From: an uncultured Candidatus Entotheonella sp.
GTDB taxonomy: Bacteria > Tectomicrobia > Entotheonellia > Entotheonellales > Entotheonellaceae
Reading direction: 5' to 3'
Assembly: GCA_958295825.1 (NCBI GenBank)
Contig: OY282375.1
Span: 1,535,489 to 1,599,488 of the forward strand
Length of the DNA stretch: 64,000 nt
The position numbers were made by a program, and so were the translations under genes. The stretch's first letter is position 1. Each line of letters starts with the position of its first letter. Shown here one piece after another: positions 18,579 through 27,548 of this stretch. The notes below the pieces were generated by a model, which was given only the letters and a program-made list of their open reading frames with translations, made no database searches and was not told where the DNA came from.

Positions 18579-19034
18579 TTACGACGGCGGTGCCATGTGC
18601 GGCCAGGCGATCCGGTCTGTTAGCGGCGGCGCCCCGACTTGTCGCTGCGCCTGCGCAATGGCCGTCAGCCAAGCAGTCAGGCGTTGGCAGCGGTTGCGTA
18701 GATCGTTGGGTGTATCGGTGTAGAGCCGGGTCGCCGCCCGCAGGCGGCCGGCAATGTCCAGGTCGGGGTTGGCGACGATCTCCGGGTCCGCGGCCTGCAG
18801 CAGCACCAGGCCCAGGGCCTCCCGCCCGCTGTTCAGCACGTTGCGGGCGTCTTCGATGGTGCGCTCAATCGCCAGCCGGGGTGTACCGGCGAGATGTCCT
18901 TCGCGCCCCAAGGCCTGCCAATCGACAGCGGCCAGTTCCGCCAGCGCCGGCCCGTACGTTTCGTGCAGTGCGTCGAGTTGACGCAAGAGCGCTTCCACGT
19001 TGTCCACTAAGTCGCTGAGTTCATCTGAAGGCAT
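18579..19034 (-). CDS. hypothetical helical protein, 151 residues
   Basis: The predicted all-helical soluble protein begins with an acidic segment, MPSDELSDLVDNVEALLRQL, and has further amphipathic helices. No catalytic motif or known family was recognised. It lies 25 bp downstream of uppP on the same strand and probably shares its transcript. Confidence 0.55.
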   Translation of the reverse strand: MPSDELSDLVDNVEALLRQLDALHETYGPALAELAAVDWQALGREGHLAGTPRLAIERTIEDARNVLNSGREALGLVLLQAADPEIVANPDLDIAGRLRAATRLYTDTPNDLRNRCQRLTAWLTAIAQAQRQVGAPPLTDRIAWPHMAPPS

Positions 19035-19059
19035 GCGTTCGCTCTCCGGTGGCGACTAC

Positions 19060-19860
19060 TCAGCGCCACAGCAACAGGACCGCACCCGCTACGACGAGGC
19101 GATACCAGCCGAACGGCGCCAGGGTGTAGCTGCCGAGCAGGCGAAGGAAGAATTTGACCGCCAACCGCGCCGACAACCAAGCGACGACAAAGCCGACGGC
19201 GAAGACCGGCAGACTTGCGAATTCCAGGTGCCGCCAGCTTTTCAGCAGGTCGTAGCCGATGGCGGCAAACATCACCGGCACGGCGGCAAGGAAGGAGTAT
19301 TCGGCTGCCGTGCGGCGTTCGAGGCCGGCGATGCGCCCGCCAATGATGGTAGCCGCAGCGCGCGATACGCCAGGCCACAGGGATAGGCATTGGAACAGCC
19401 CGATCAGCAACGCATCGCGCCATTGCAAGGCCCCCAGACCTTCGCGGCCAAGCTGCACCCACAGCCGCTCGATTAGCAGAATGGCTGCCCCGCCGACGCC
19501 GAGCCCCAAGGCAACGGTGACGGGATTGAACAGGTGTTGTTTGATGAAACCATGTGCTACGGCGCCGCATATCAGGGCGGGCAGGGTGGTCAGGCCGAGC
19601 AGCAGGAGCCCGCGACGGCCCCCGAATTCGCTTTCCTGGCGGCCTGACAGCAGGCTTCGGAAGCGGTTCCTGTACAGTCCCACCACCGCCAGAATAGCGC
19701 CCGACTGGATAAAAATCTGGAACGTCGCCGCCTGCGGTCCGCGCCAGTCGATCAGGTGTCCGACCACGATCATGTGCCCGGTAGACGAGACCGGAAGAAA
19801 CTCCGTCAGCCCCTCAACGACGCCCAGGAGGACGGCCGACAGCACCATGAACATGGACAT
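19060..19860 (-). CDS. uppP: undecaprenyl-diphosphate phosphatase UppP
   Basis: The 266-residue multi-pass membrane protein recycles undecaprenyl pyrophosphate for peptidoglycan synthesis. The catalytic region GVVEGLTEFLPVSSTGH lies at the N-terminus (Glu16, Glu20). The second motif, PGVSRAAATI, with the essential Arg, follows. About eight hydrophobic segments agree with the family length. The gap from 19861 to 20164 upstream holds no gene that I can support. Confidence 0.92.
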   Translation of the reverse strand: MSMFMVLSAVLLGVVEGLTEFLPVSSTGHMIVVGHLIDWRGPQAATFQIFIQSGAILAVVGLYRNRFRSLLSGRQESEFGGRRGLLLLGLTTLPALICGAVAHGFIKQHLFNPVTVALGLGVGGAAILLIERLWVQLGREGLGALQWRDALLIGLFQCLSLWPGVSRAAATIIGGRIAGLERRTAAEYSFLAAVPVMFAAIGYDLLKSWRHLEFASLPVFAVGFVVAWLSARLAVKFFLRLLGSYTLAPFGWYRLVVAGAVLLLWR

Positions 19861-20164
19861 TTCCCCAACCCATTTCCGTGACCTGTGCAGGTGCGCGGCA
19901 TCCTAATGTGTGTTCCGGTTGAGATCGCGGGTTTTTTGGAGTTGGAGTTCCTGCGAGGGTGTTTTGCCACGACCGGACGAGTTTCTACCAAAACTCTTGG
20001 TATCAAACAGGATTCACTTTAGCACAGCCCGCGGTATAAGCAAAAGCCGGTCAGTCGCTGCCATGACGCACTTGGGATTGCCCCCTCATGTGCAAGCGGA
20101 ACATGGTTTACACGGTTGACTCACGTTGATGCCACTGTCAGGCATGGGTAATCGTATTGGGTAC

Positions 20165-20512
20165 GATCATTCAGGATGCCTGAAAAAGATGGAAGCTGTA
20201 GCGAATCTCCCGGCAGTCGTTGTCACAAGCAACCAGACCGATGGGTTCCTTGGCCAGCACCGCCGAGAGTTAGCTCAGCCGACCTCGCCATGTGAACTCA
20301 CCGTTGTGGCGTACCCGCCGCACGGTGACGTTGCTGTCATATTCAATGTCCGGCAGCTTGGCGGGATAGGGACGCGGCGAGACCTCATGCACACTGCCTG
20401 GCGTGCGACGCCCAAGCGCTTCGTGACAACGCTGCCAGTTGAACTCCTCCGTGCACACACCAAGCTCCTGCTCTGCCCAGCGCTCGGAAGGAAATGTGCT
20501 ACTATGAGCGCC
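20165..20512 (-). mobile_element. IS481/IS3-like transposase C-terminal relic
   Basis: Leftward fragments read FNWQRCHEALGRRTPGS, then SPRPYPAKLPDIEYDSNVTV and VRHNGEFTWRG, which is the C-terminus of an rve-type integrase/transposase (IS481 group: RPHEALGxxTP...YRPSPRPYP). After a frameshift near 20280 the expected ending LSAVLAKEPIGLV follows. Only the last ~110 codons remain, and the catalytic core is absent. Confidence 0.75.
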
Positions 20513-20577
20513 GGGTTTTCACCATCTGAACCCAGGCCCGCATGCGGGGCGAAATCCCGCGTCATCGGAGTATCGGC

Positions 20578-21132
20578 ATGACTCGAAATCTCATCCTGCT
20601 GCTCAGCGTTGTGTGTCTGGTCGCGGTGGCTGTCCTGTCTGGCGAGCGTGTGTTGTCAGGCACCTCCGAGGAGGACGCATTGGCCGCCGACGCGCGGGCT
20701 ATCATGCAGACCCTGCCGCATCTCAACGGCCCGCGGGTGACGGATACCACGTTCGACGGCAAGGTGCTCATCGTCACCTTCTTCGCCAGTTGGTGCCCGC
20801 CCTGTCGCCAGGAGTTTGCGGACCTGAGTGACATCTACCTGCAACACCGCGAAGCTGGACTTGAGGTCGTGGCCATCAACTTGTTTGAGGACTTCGACAA
20901 CTTCTCCGACGATGAACGGCTGGCGGCCTTTCTCAAGCTGACTCAGCCGCCGTTCACGGTGGTCAAGGGCAACGACGCCATCTCGCAACAGTTCGGCACC
21001 ATCCGGCGCATCCCCAGCCTATTCGTTTTCGACCGTCAGGGCCGCCGGGTTCTGACTTTTGCCCACGAGCGCGGCGCGCAAGCCACCCTCGACGCCGCGA
21101 CCCTGCGGCAGGTTATTTCGCCGCTGCTGTAA
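20578..21132 (+). CDS. TlpA/ResA-like exported thioredoxin-fold protein
   Basis: The 184-residue protein has an N-terminal signal anchor (LILLLSVVCLVAVAVLSG) and a redoxin domain with an intact CxxC, Cys73-Pro-Pro-Cys76 in FFASWCPPCRQEF. The cis-proline region reads IRRIPSLFVFD. It would reduce or oxidise thiols outside the cytoplasmic membrane, for example in cytochrome c assembly. It serves as an in-window cysteine counterpart to the selenocysteine-type UGTC protein at 57.7-58.3 kb. Confidence 0.85.
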   Translation: MTRNLILLLSVVCLVAVAVLSGERVLSGTSEEDALAADARAIMQTLPHLNGPRVTDTTFDGKVLIVTFFASWCPPCRQEFADLSDIYLQHREAGLEVVAINLFEDFDNFSDDERLAAFLKLTQPPFTVVKGNDAISQQFGTIRRIPSLFVFDRQGRRVLTFAHERGAQATLDAATLRQVISPLL

Positions 21133-21172
21133 TGCGACTTCCCCACAAGCATACAATAATGAAAGGTGAGCC

Positions 21173-21874
21173 ATGAGTCTTGCAGGCGTGCAGGCGCTGA
21201 CGTTTGACGTATTCGGCACGGTGGTCGATTGGCGCGGCAGCATCATCCGCGAAGGCGAGGCGCTGGGCCTCGAGGTTGACTGGGCGGCGTTTGCCGACGC
21301 CTGGCGCGGCGGCTACCGGCCGTCCATGGCGCGGGTGCGCAGCGGCGAGTTGCCGTGGACGAAACTCGACGCCCTGCACCGGATGATCCTGGACGATCTA
21401 CTCGAGAAACACGGCATCAGCACCCTGAGCGAGGCCGACAAGCAGCACTGGAACCGAGTCTGGCATCGTCTGACGCCATGGCCCGATGCGGTGCCGGGGC
21501 TGACCCGCCTGCGGCAGCATTACGTGCTGGCGACACTGTCGAACGGCAACGTGGCGCTATTGACCAACATGGCCAAGCACGGCGGCCTGCCGTGGGATTG
21601 CATCCTGTCGGCGGAGATCGTGCGGCACTACAAACCGGACCCCGAGACCTATCTGGGCGCCGCCGAGTTGTTGGGCCTGCAACCCTCGGAGGTGATGATG
21701 GTGGCGGCTCACAAGGCGGACTTGAAGGCGGCCCAAGCCGTTGGTTTGCGGGCCGCCTTCGTGCCGCGTCCGCTCGAATACGGCCCTGACATCGAGGTGG
21801 ACGCTGAGCCCGATCCGAGTTTCGACATCCATGCCCGGGATTTCAACGATCTCGCGGACCAGTTGGCACGCTGA
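21173..21874 (+). CDS. haloacid dehalogenase type II-like HAD hydrolase
   Basis: The 233-residue HAD protein has the nucleophile Asp12 in TFDVFGTVVDW, which is the type II haloacid dehalogenase signature, plus TLSNGNVALL (motif II) and the Lys motif YKPDPETYLGAAELL. The C-terminal VAAHKADLKAAQAVGLRAAFV fits the same group. It could dehalogenate 2-haloacids by hydrolysis. A gtgagcc site precedes the ATG, and the DUF2797 gene follows by 22 bp. Confidence 0.85.
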   Translation: MSLAGVQALTFDVFGTVVDWRGSIIREGEALGLEVDWAAFADAWRGGYRPSMARVRSGELPWTKLDALHRMILDDLLEKHGISTLSEADKQHWNRVWHRLTPWPDAVPGLTRLRQHYVLATLSNGNVALLTNMAKHGGLPWDCILSAEIVRHYKPDPETYLGAAELLGLQPSEVMMVAAHKADLKAAQAVGLRAAFVPRPLEYGPDIEVDAEPDPSFDIHARDFNDLADQLAR

Positions 21875-21896
21875 AAGCGGTGGGAGGTGAGCATTG

Positions 21897-22715
21897 ATGC
21901 TGAGCGGGCAAATCGAAAAGATGGGGTCGCGGCTGGCGGATCCGGTGGCATACCATCTGCCCATCGGCGACGAAGAGGTGGCGCTCAATCCTTTCCTGGG
22001 CCGCCGGTTGACCCTGAGCTACGCGGGCGTCATCACCTGCATTGCGTGCGGCGCCAAGACCAAGCGCAGCTTCTCGCAGGGTTATTGCTATCCGTGCTGC
22101 ATGCGCCTGGCGCAGTGCGACCTGTGCATCGTCAAGCCCGAGACGTGCCACTACCACCTGGGGACGTGCCGCGAGCCGGAGTGGGGCGAGCAGCACTGCA
22201 TGATTCCCCATTTCGTCTATCTGGCCAACGCTTCGGGGCTCAAGGCGGGCATTACCCGCACGTCGCAGGTGCCGACGCGCTGGATCGATCAGGGGGCGAC
22301 GCAGGCGCTGGCGATTCTCAAGGTGCGGACGCGCCGCCAGTCCGGCCTCATGGAAGCGGCGTTGAAACAATATGTTGCCGACAAGACCAATTGGCAGGCG
22401 ATGCTCAAGGGCCAGGCGCCCGGTGTTGACCTCGCGCAGCAGCGGGACGTGCTGCTGGAGCAGGTTGGCGGCGCGATTCAGGTTGTCAACGAGCAGTTCG
22501 GCGGCCCCGTCGTCGAGGTGCTGGAGCGGCAGCCCGTGGACATCGCCTACCCGGTGCTCGAATACCCCGCCAAGGTGCGCTCGTTCAACCTCGACAAGAA
22601 CCCGCAGGCCGAGGGGGTTCTGCAGGGCATCAAGGGCCAGTACCTCATTTTCGATACGGGCGTCATCAACGTGCGCAAGTACACCGGTTATCATCTCACG
22701 CTTGAAGTCGATTGA
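21897..22715 (+). CDS. DUF2797 family protein
   Basis: The 272-residue protein has a Cys-rich N-terminal zinc-binding-like region (CIACG, then CYPCCMRLAQCDLC and a later CHYH...C). The middle, HFVYLANASGLKAGITR, resembles a GIY-YIG nuclease core. These are the hallmarks of DUF2797. Function is unknown. A TTG one codon upstream (21894) could also start translation. It is followed by the LLM oxidoreductase gene after 24 bp. Confidence 0.85.
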   Translation: MLSGQIEKMGSRLADPVAYHLPIGDEEVALNPFLGRRLTLSYAGVITCIACGAKTKRSFSQGYCYPCCMRLAQCDLCIVKPETCHYHLGTCREPEWGEQHCMIPHFVYLANASGLKAGITRTSQVPTRWIDQGATQALAILKVRTRRQSGLMEAALKQYVADKTNWQAMLKGQAPGVDLAQQRDVLLEQVGGAIQVVNEQFGGPVVEVLERQPVDIAYPVLEYPAKVRSFNLDKNPQAEGVLQGIKGQYLIFDTGVINVRKYTGYHLTLEVD

Positions 22716-22739
22716 TACGCAGCGCAACTGGGAGGATTC

Positions 22740-23666
22740 ATGTCGGACATTACGTTTGGAACGGCCTTGCAGACGGTGACGGACGTGGCGGCGTTTGCCC
22801 GCCGTGTCGAGGACCTCGGGTTTGATCTTCTGGGGTGTGGTGAGCACGTGATGTTTCACGGCCCGGTGGGCAATACGTTCATTTCGTTGTCGGTGGCGGC
22901 GGGCGCGACGCAGCGCATCCGGCTGCTGAGCTCGATTGTCCTGCTGCCGTTGTATCCCGCTGCTCTGGCCGCCAAGCTGGGCGCCGCGTTGGACGTGGCG
23001 TCGAACGGCAGATACAACTTCGGAGTGGGGGTCGGCGGCGAGTTTCCCAAGGAGTTCGAGGCGTGCGGCGTGCCGGTCAACCAGCGCGGCGCCCGTACCA
23101 ACGAGGCGCTGGAGGTGATCACCCGGCTGTGGACCGAACAGAACGTCACCTTTCATGGCCGCTTCACCATCACCAACGAGGTGACGATTTCCCCCGCGCC
23201 GGTGCAGAAGCCGCACCCGCCCATTTGGGTGGCGGGCCGCCGCGACGCCGCCATGAAACGCGCCGCGCGCTACGCCAACGGCTGGCTGCCGTATATGTAC
23301 ACACCGGAACAACTGCACGACAGCATCGAGACGATCTCCCGCTACCGCGGCGAATTCGGCCGCGACATGGCGGACTTCAACCCCGGCGTGTTCATCTTCA
23401 CCACGGTGCACCGCGACGGCGCTAAGGCTCGCCAGATGTGCAACGACAAGCTGAGCACCCAGTACGCGCAGGACTTCACCAAGCTGGTGCCGCGCTACGC
23501 CTTGGCCGGTACCCCGGAGGAATGTCGCCAGCGCCTGCGGGAATACGTCGACGCCGGCGCGCGCACCATCATCCTGCCTGCAGCCGGCCCGGCCGATTAC
23601 AACGACGAGAACCTCGCCATGATCGCCCAGGAAGTCATTCCGGCGTTTCGTAGCGGGCGTCAATAA
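22740..23666 (+). CDS. LLM-class flavin-dependent oxidoreductase
   Basis: The 308-residue TIM-barrel protein is of the luciferase-like/F420-dependent group. Typical features are FDLLGCGEHVMFHGP near the N-terminus, NGRYNFGVGVGGEFPKEFEA, and the PHPPIWVAGRRDAAMKRAARYANGW region at a flavin-contacting strand. The cofactor may be FMN or F420. No reductase partner is adjacent, so the substrate is unknown. A gggaggattc site precedes the start. Confidence 0.85.
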   Translation: MSDITFGTALQTVTDVAAFARRVEDLGFDLLGCGEHVMFHGPVGNTFISLSVAAGATQRIRLLSSIVLLPLYPAALAAKLGAALDVASNGRYNFGVGVGGEFPKEFEACGVPVNQRGARTNEALEVITRLWTEQNVTFHGRFTITNEVTISPAPVQKPHPPIWVAGRRDAAMKRAARYANGWLPYMYTPEQLHDSIETISRYRGEFGRDMADFNPGVFIFTTVHRDGAKARQMCNDKLSTQYAQDFTKLVPRYALAGTPEECRQRLREYVDAGARTIILPAAGPADYNDENLAMIAQEVIPAFRSGRQ

Positions 23667-23707
23667 ATTGGCGCGTCTTCAAGGCAGGGGGCGGGGAGGC
23701 CATTGCC

Positions 23708-24180
23708 ATGTCGGATTTCTCCGAAGAAACCTTGCTGCAGATCATCGCAACTGGCCGATATGAAAACCGATGGCACATTTACCTCTGCCCTCGCTGACCG
23801 TGGAGAAGCGTGCGCTGCAGGACAAAGAGATTGCAGTGGTCATCGTGCAACCATCCAACTCGTCGCCGGTTCTTTACAAGAGTGCTATCCATATTCGCAT
23901 TGGTCCGCGCCACGGTATTGCGACCGCGCAAGATGAATGGCTCCTCAACGAGAAGCGGCGATACGGCGACCGCCCTTTTTCGACCTCCAGCCAATCCCTA
24001 CAGCTGGGTTATCTGACCTGAATCTGGTTCAGTTTGAGTACGAATACTTAACCGCCGCCTTTGCCGACGAGATACGGGCCGCCAACGATCGTTCTCCCCA
24101 TGAACGGCTTGCCGAGACAAAAATGATCGCTGCCGCTGACCAGCCAACGGCGACTGTGCTGGGCATTCTCACCATTGGAA
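23708..24180 (+). pseudogene. Schlafen/AlbA_2-type ATP-binding regulator, degraded
   Basis: Three frames in succession carry recognisable pieces: MSDFSEETLLQIIATGRYE; then HLPLPSLTVEKRALQDKEIA, IHIRIGPRHGIATAQDEWLL and NEKRRYGDRPF; then DLQPIPTAGLSDL with YLTAAFADEIRAANDRS and PTATVLGILTIGKNPRPG. This is the order found in AlbA_2-domain (Schlafen-like DNA-binding) proteins, with an internal deletion and at least two frameshifts. Confidence 0.65.
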
Positions 24181-24289
24181 AGAATCCGCGCCCTGGCCTC
24201 CGAAAGCACCGCCAACGGGACGCTCAGGATCAAGGCCACGCATCTCAAGGCACGTCGCACCGCAGCCTGCCGGCTCAACAAGGGGCTTT

Positions 24290-24597
24290 TCCACTCTGTA
24301 TCGGACGTACCCGAGGCGGCTTCAATGCCAAGCTACAGGCAGTCTGCAACGGCGTCGGCAAGCCCCTGATCCTGCGATTGAGCGAGGGCTAGGTCAGCGA
24401 CGACCTTGGAGCTGAAACAGGACTCCATTGCGACTCGGAGATGTATAAGTGGCGTCATTTGGTGGAGAATTTTTCTACAAACTCAAGCACTTTCGTCGCC
24501 TTGCGATGCGTTTCGAGAAGACGGATGTCAGCTGCGCCGTGATGATTCGTGGGGTGAGTTTTCGCTTGGCGCTTGCTTAAATGTCAACAGGCCCTTA
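24290..24597 (+). mobile_element. IS5-family transposase 3' relic and terminus
   Basis: A frame reads GRTRGGFNAKLQAVCNGVGK, then PLILRLSEG, a stop, then SDDLGAETGL and MYKWRHLVE. A frameshift then leads to FFYKLKHFRRLAMRFEK and a C-terminus RLALA followed by a stop. This is the C-terminal part of an IS5-group transposase with a large internal deletion. The final tract (24571-24594) nearly repeats 1561-1584, and is taken as the IS end. The interval 24181-24290 has no recognisable gene. Confidence 0.75.
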
Positions 24598-24674
24598 TAT
24601 CTCCCCAAACTCATTGAGATCATTCCTTGACCAACATTTCAATTGGAACGGCCCTAGGACCGGAGTCGCAGGTG

Positions 24675-25580
24675 ATGATCCGAGGGCGCGACATTGTGAA
24701 GCGTTTTGGCCCCACGACCGCCGTGGACGGCGTGACGTTCGACGTCATGAAGGGTGAGACCTACGGCCTGCTGGGACCGAACGGCGCCGGCAAGACCACC
24801 CTGATGCGCCTGCTGAGCGCCTTGTCGCCGCTGAGCAGCGGCGGGCTTGTAGTGGCGGGGCTTGACGTCACGCGCCAGGGCCGGGCGGTGCGCGAGCGGC
24901 TCGGCGTGGTGACGCAGCAGGACGGCCTCGATACCGATCTGACGGTACGGCAGAACCTGGAAACGCACGGTTACTTCTCGGGCCTGTCGCGTCGCGAGTC
25001 GAGGCGGCGGGCTGCCGAGGTGCTGGCGTTCTTCGGATTGAGCGACCGGGCCCATGACGACATCGATCACTTGTCCGGCGGCATGAAGCGCCGCTTGGCC
25101 ATCGCGCGTGCCTTCATGATGGCACCCGACGTCATCATCCTCGACGAGCCTACCACCGGATTGGACCCGCAGGGTCGCAACCTCGTTTGGGACAAGCTGG
25201 CCGCACTGAAAGCGTCGGGCGTCACGATTCTGATGTCCACGCACTACATGGAGGAAGCAGCGGCCTTGTGCGATCGCATCGCCATCATGCACCAGGGCCG
25301 AATCCTGGATGAGGGTACGCCGGACGAGTTGATTGAGCGGCACGCCAGCGTCGAAGTGGCGCAACTTCGCATGGTGACGGATGTAAAGGCTGAGGTTCAA
25401 GCCGCGCTGGTCGCGGCCGGCTATGCTTGGCGCGAAGTCGGCACGATGATCCACGTTGCGGCCCGCGATGGCCAACGCCCCCAGGTACCGCCGTTAGAAG
25501 GCGTGCGTGTCACCTATCGCCCCGGCAATCTGGAGGACGTATTTCTGGCAGTAGCTGGCAAAGGGCTGGGGGAAGAATGA
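24675..25580 (+). CDS. ABC-2 exporter ATP-binding protein (DrrA-like)
   Basis: The ATPase has Walker A GPNGAGKTT, signature LSGGMKRRL and Walker B VIILDEPTTGLDP. The C-terminal extension is typical of DrrA/NodI-type exporters. The frame is open from a TTG at 24627, but the ATG at 24675 gives the usual family start MIRGRDIVKRFG. A 301-residue product results. The permease gene overlaps its stop codon by an ATGA. The cargo is unknown; antibiotics, lipids or glycans are typical for the family. Confidence 0.88.
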   Translation: MIRGRDIVKRFGPTTAVDGVTFDVMKGETYGLLGPNGAGKTTLMRLLSALSPLSSGGLVVAGLDVTRQGRAVRERLGVVTQQDGLDTDLTVRQNLETHGYFSGLSRRESRRRAAEVLAFFGLSDRAHDDIDHLSGGMKRRLAIARAFMMAPDVIILDEPTTGLDPQGRNLVWDKLAALKASGVTILMSTHYMEEAAALCDRIAIMHQGRILDEGTPDELIERHASVEVAQLRMVTDVKAEVQAALVAAGYAWREVGTMIHVAARDGQRPQVPPLEGVRVTYRPGNLEDVFLAVAGKGLGEE

Positions 25581-26368
25581 GGACGCAGGGCACATGGATC
25601 GTTGCCGGTGTGCGGTGGCGCAGCGTACAGGCGCTGTGGCTGCGGCACGCCGTGGCGCTCAAGCGTATCTGGAAGGTGGCGACGACCTGGTACCTGGTTG
25701 AACCGGCCTTCGCACTGGTGGCGGTGGGGTTCGGCATTGGCCGCCTGGTAGACGAAGTCGAGGGCGGCGTGCGGTATTCTGTTTTCGTAGCTCCCGGCAT
25801 CATCATGGCGTCGGCCATGATTCATGCCATTTTCGAGTGCTCGTGGGGCGTCTTCTACCGCATCACCGGCGGGTTTTACGAAACCGTCCTGACCGCGCCC
25901 GTCACCGTCACCGAGTTAGCCTTGGGCGACCTGACCTGGGCGGCAACCCGCGCGGTGCTGACGACGATTTCGGTGGGTTCGGTGGCTATTGCGTTCGGCT
26001 GGGTCACGTCGCCATGGGCAGTCGGCATTCTGCTGGCAGCCCTGCTGGTTGGCATGGAGATCGGTGCAATAGGGCTGATCTTCGCGGCGCTGTCACCGAA
26101 CACGCACACGCTTTCCCTGGTATTCACTGTGGTAGCAACGCCGCTCTATTTTTTCAGCGGCTCGTTCTTCCCGATCGCCGTGCTGCCCGACGTTCTGGAA
26201 CCCCTGGCCTGGGCATTGCCGTTGACGCCGGGCGTGCACATCGCGCAGGGGTTTGCAAGGGGCGAACTGAGGCTGACGCACCTGTGGTCGGCGCTGTACA
26301 TGATAGGCCTCACGGCTGTCATTTTGCCGATTGCGATTCGCCTGCTGAAACGGCGGCTGGTGACGTGA
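25577..26368 (+). CDS. ABC-2 type permease (NodJ/DrrB-like)
   Basis: The 263-residue integral membrane partner of the preceding ATPase has about six hydrophobic segments. Features include FVAPGIIMASAMIHAIFECSW, the amphipathic GGFYETVLTAPVTVTELALGD loop, and VVATPLYFFSGSFFPIAVLP, the conserved late segment of ABC-2 permeases. The ATG overlaps the ATPase stop, so translation is coupled. Confidence 0.88.
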   Translation: MRTQGTWIVAGVRWRSVQALWLRHAVALKRIWKVATTWYLVEPAFALVAVGFGIGRLVDEVEGGVRYSVFVAPGIIMASAMIHAIFECSWGVFYRITGGFYETVLTAPVTVTELALGDLTWAATRAVLTTISVGSVAIAFGWVTSPWAVGILLAALLVGMEIGAIGLIFAALSPNTHTLSLVFTVVATPLYFFSGSFFPIAVLPDVLEPLAWALPLTPGVHIAQGFARGELRLTHLWSALYMIGLTAVILPIAIRLLKRRLVT

Positions 26369-26387
26369 GGGGACATCGCCCGAAGCA

Positions 26388-27491
26388 TCACGCATCCATG
26401 GCGATAATAGCGCGCCCGACAATGTCGCCACGGTTGAGGGTGGCGTAGGCTTCGTCCACTTGGTCGAGGGCGTAGCGGCGCGTGATGGGCTGCGAGACGC
26501 TCAACTGGCCGCGCGCCGCCATGGCAATAACTTCCGGCAAGTCGGTGCGCACGCGGCTGCCATACGAGCCCAGGACCTGAATGCCGCGCCGCACCAGCCG
26601 GGTAATCTCGATGGCCGCGGTGGCGGTGCCCGGCGCGACGCCGATAATCACGGTGCGCCCGCCGTCGCGGGTCATCATGAAGGCGTTCTGCACGGTTTCC
26701 GGACGCCCGAGGACTTCGATGGCGATATCGACCCCCTGGCCATCGGTGAGCGCCGCCACCCCGGCAACCGGGTCGTCCTGCGCGGCGTTTACCGTGTGCG
26801 TGGCGCCGAGACCGCGGGCCGCTTCCAGCTTGTCGTCCCGGATGTCCACGGCGATGATCTGCCCGGCGCCGAACGCGCGGACGGTCTGGATGACGTTGGA
26901 ACCCACGCCGCCCGCGCCCACCACCGCCACGGTGTCGCGCGGCTGCACTTGCGCCTGATTCTTGACGGCGCCGTAGGCCGTCATCATGGCGCAGCCGATA
27001 ATGCAGGCGTCGGACAACGCCACGCCAGCGGGCGCTGCAAACACGCCGGTTGCGGGTAGCACTGCATATTCGGCCAAGCCGCCCATGCTGTACATCGCCA
27101 GCTTCGAGCCGTCCGCGCGTTGCAGGCGGCTCTCGCCGTCGTACAACGTGCCTTGCAAGCGATTCATGGCGAAGAAGGTGGCGCACAGTTCGTCGCGTCC
27201 GCGCGCGCAGTAATCGCAGAAGCCGCACGGCATGATGAAGCCGCACACCACAGGGTCACCCGGGCGCACGGTGGATACGTCGGGCGCCACTTCTTCCACG
27301 GTGCCGGAAACCTCGTGACCCAACACGCACGGCATCGGAAAGTTGACCTCGCCCTTGACGACGTGCAGGTCCGTATGACAGACGCCGCAGGCCGCAACGC
27401 GCACCAGCACCTCGCCGGCCTTGGGCTGCGGGCGGGGAATGTCCTCGATTTGCAGGTGTCCGCCCACTTCCGAAAGGACGGCAGCTTTCAT
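26388..27491 (-). CDS. zinc-dependent alcohol dehydrogenase
   Basis: The 367-residue medium-chain dehydrogenase/reductase carries catalytic-zinc ligands in ACGVCHTDLH and LGHEVSG, and the structural-zinc cluster CGFCDYCARGRDELC. The coenzyme fold motif is VVGAGGVGSNVIQTV with an acidic DIRDDK end, pointing to NAD. It would oxidise an alcohol or reduce an aldehyde. Convergent with the ABC-2 permease and 57 bp downstream of the amidase gene on the same strand, it may belong to a small catabolic unit. Confidence 0.9.
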   Translation of the reverse strand: MKAAVLSEVGGHLQIEDIPRPQPKAGEVLVRVAACGVCHTDLHVVKGEVNFPMPCVLGHEVSGTVEEVAPDVSTVRPGDPVVCGFIMPCGFCDYCARGRDELCATFFAMNRLQGTLYDGESRLQRADGSKLAMYSMGGLAEYAVLPATGVFAAPAGVALSDACIIGCAMMTAYGAVKNQAQVQPRDTVAVVGAGGVGSNVIQTVRAFGAGQIIAVDIRDDKLEAARGLGATHTVNAAQDDPVAGVAALTDGQGVDIAIEVLGRPETVQNAFMMTRDGGRTVIIGVAPGTATAAIEITRLVRRGIQVLGSYGSRVRTDLPEVIAMAARGQLSVSQPITRRYALDQVDEAYATLNRGDIVGRAIIAMDA

Positions 27492-27548
27492 GTGTGATGT
27501 TCCTTCCTGGTTGATGATGGATCGTTTGTCTGCTCGTTACTGCCCGGT

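Noticed and set aside
19861-20164. tRNA or small RNA gene in the gap
   Set aside because: No cloverleaf or conserved tRNA arm could be recognised by eye.
21843-23663. 606-codon open frame on the minus strand
   Set aside because: It lies fully opposite the HAD, DUF2797 and LLM genes, which have clear families. It is a high-G+C shadow frame.
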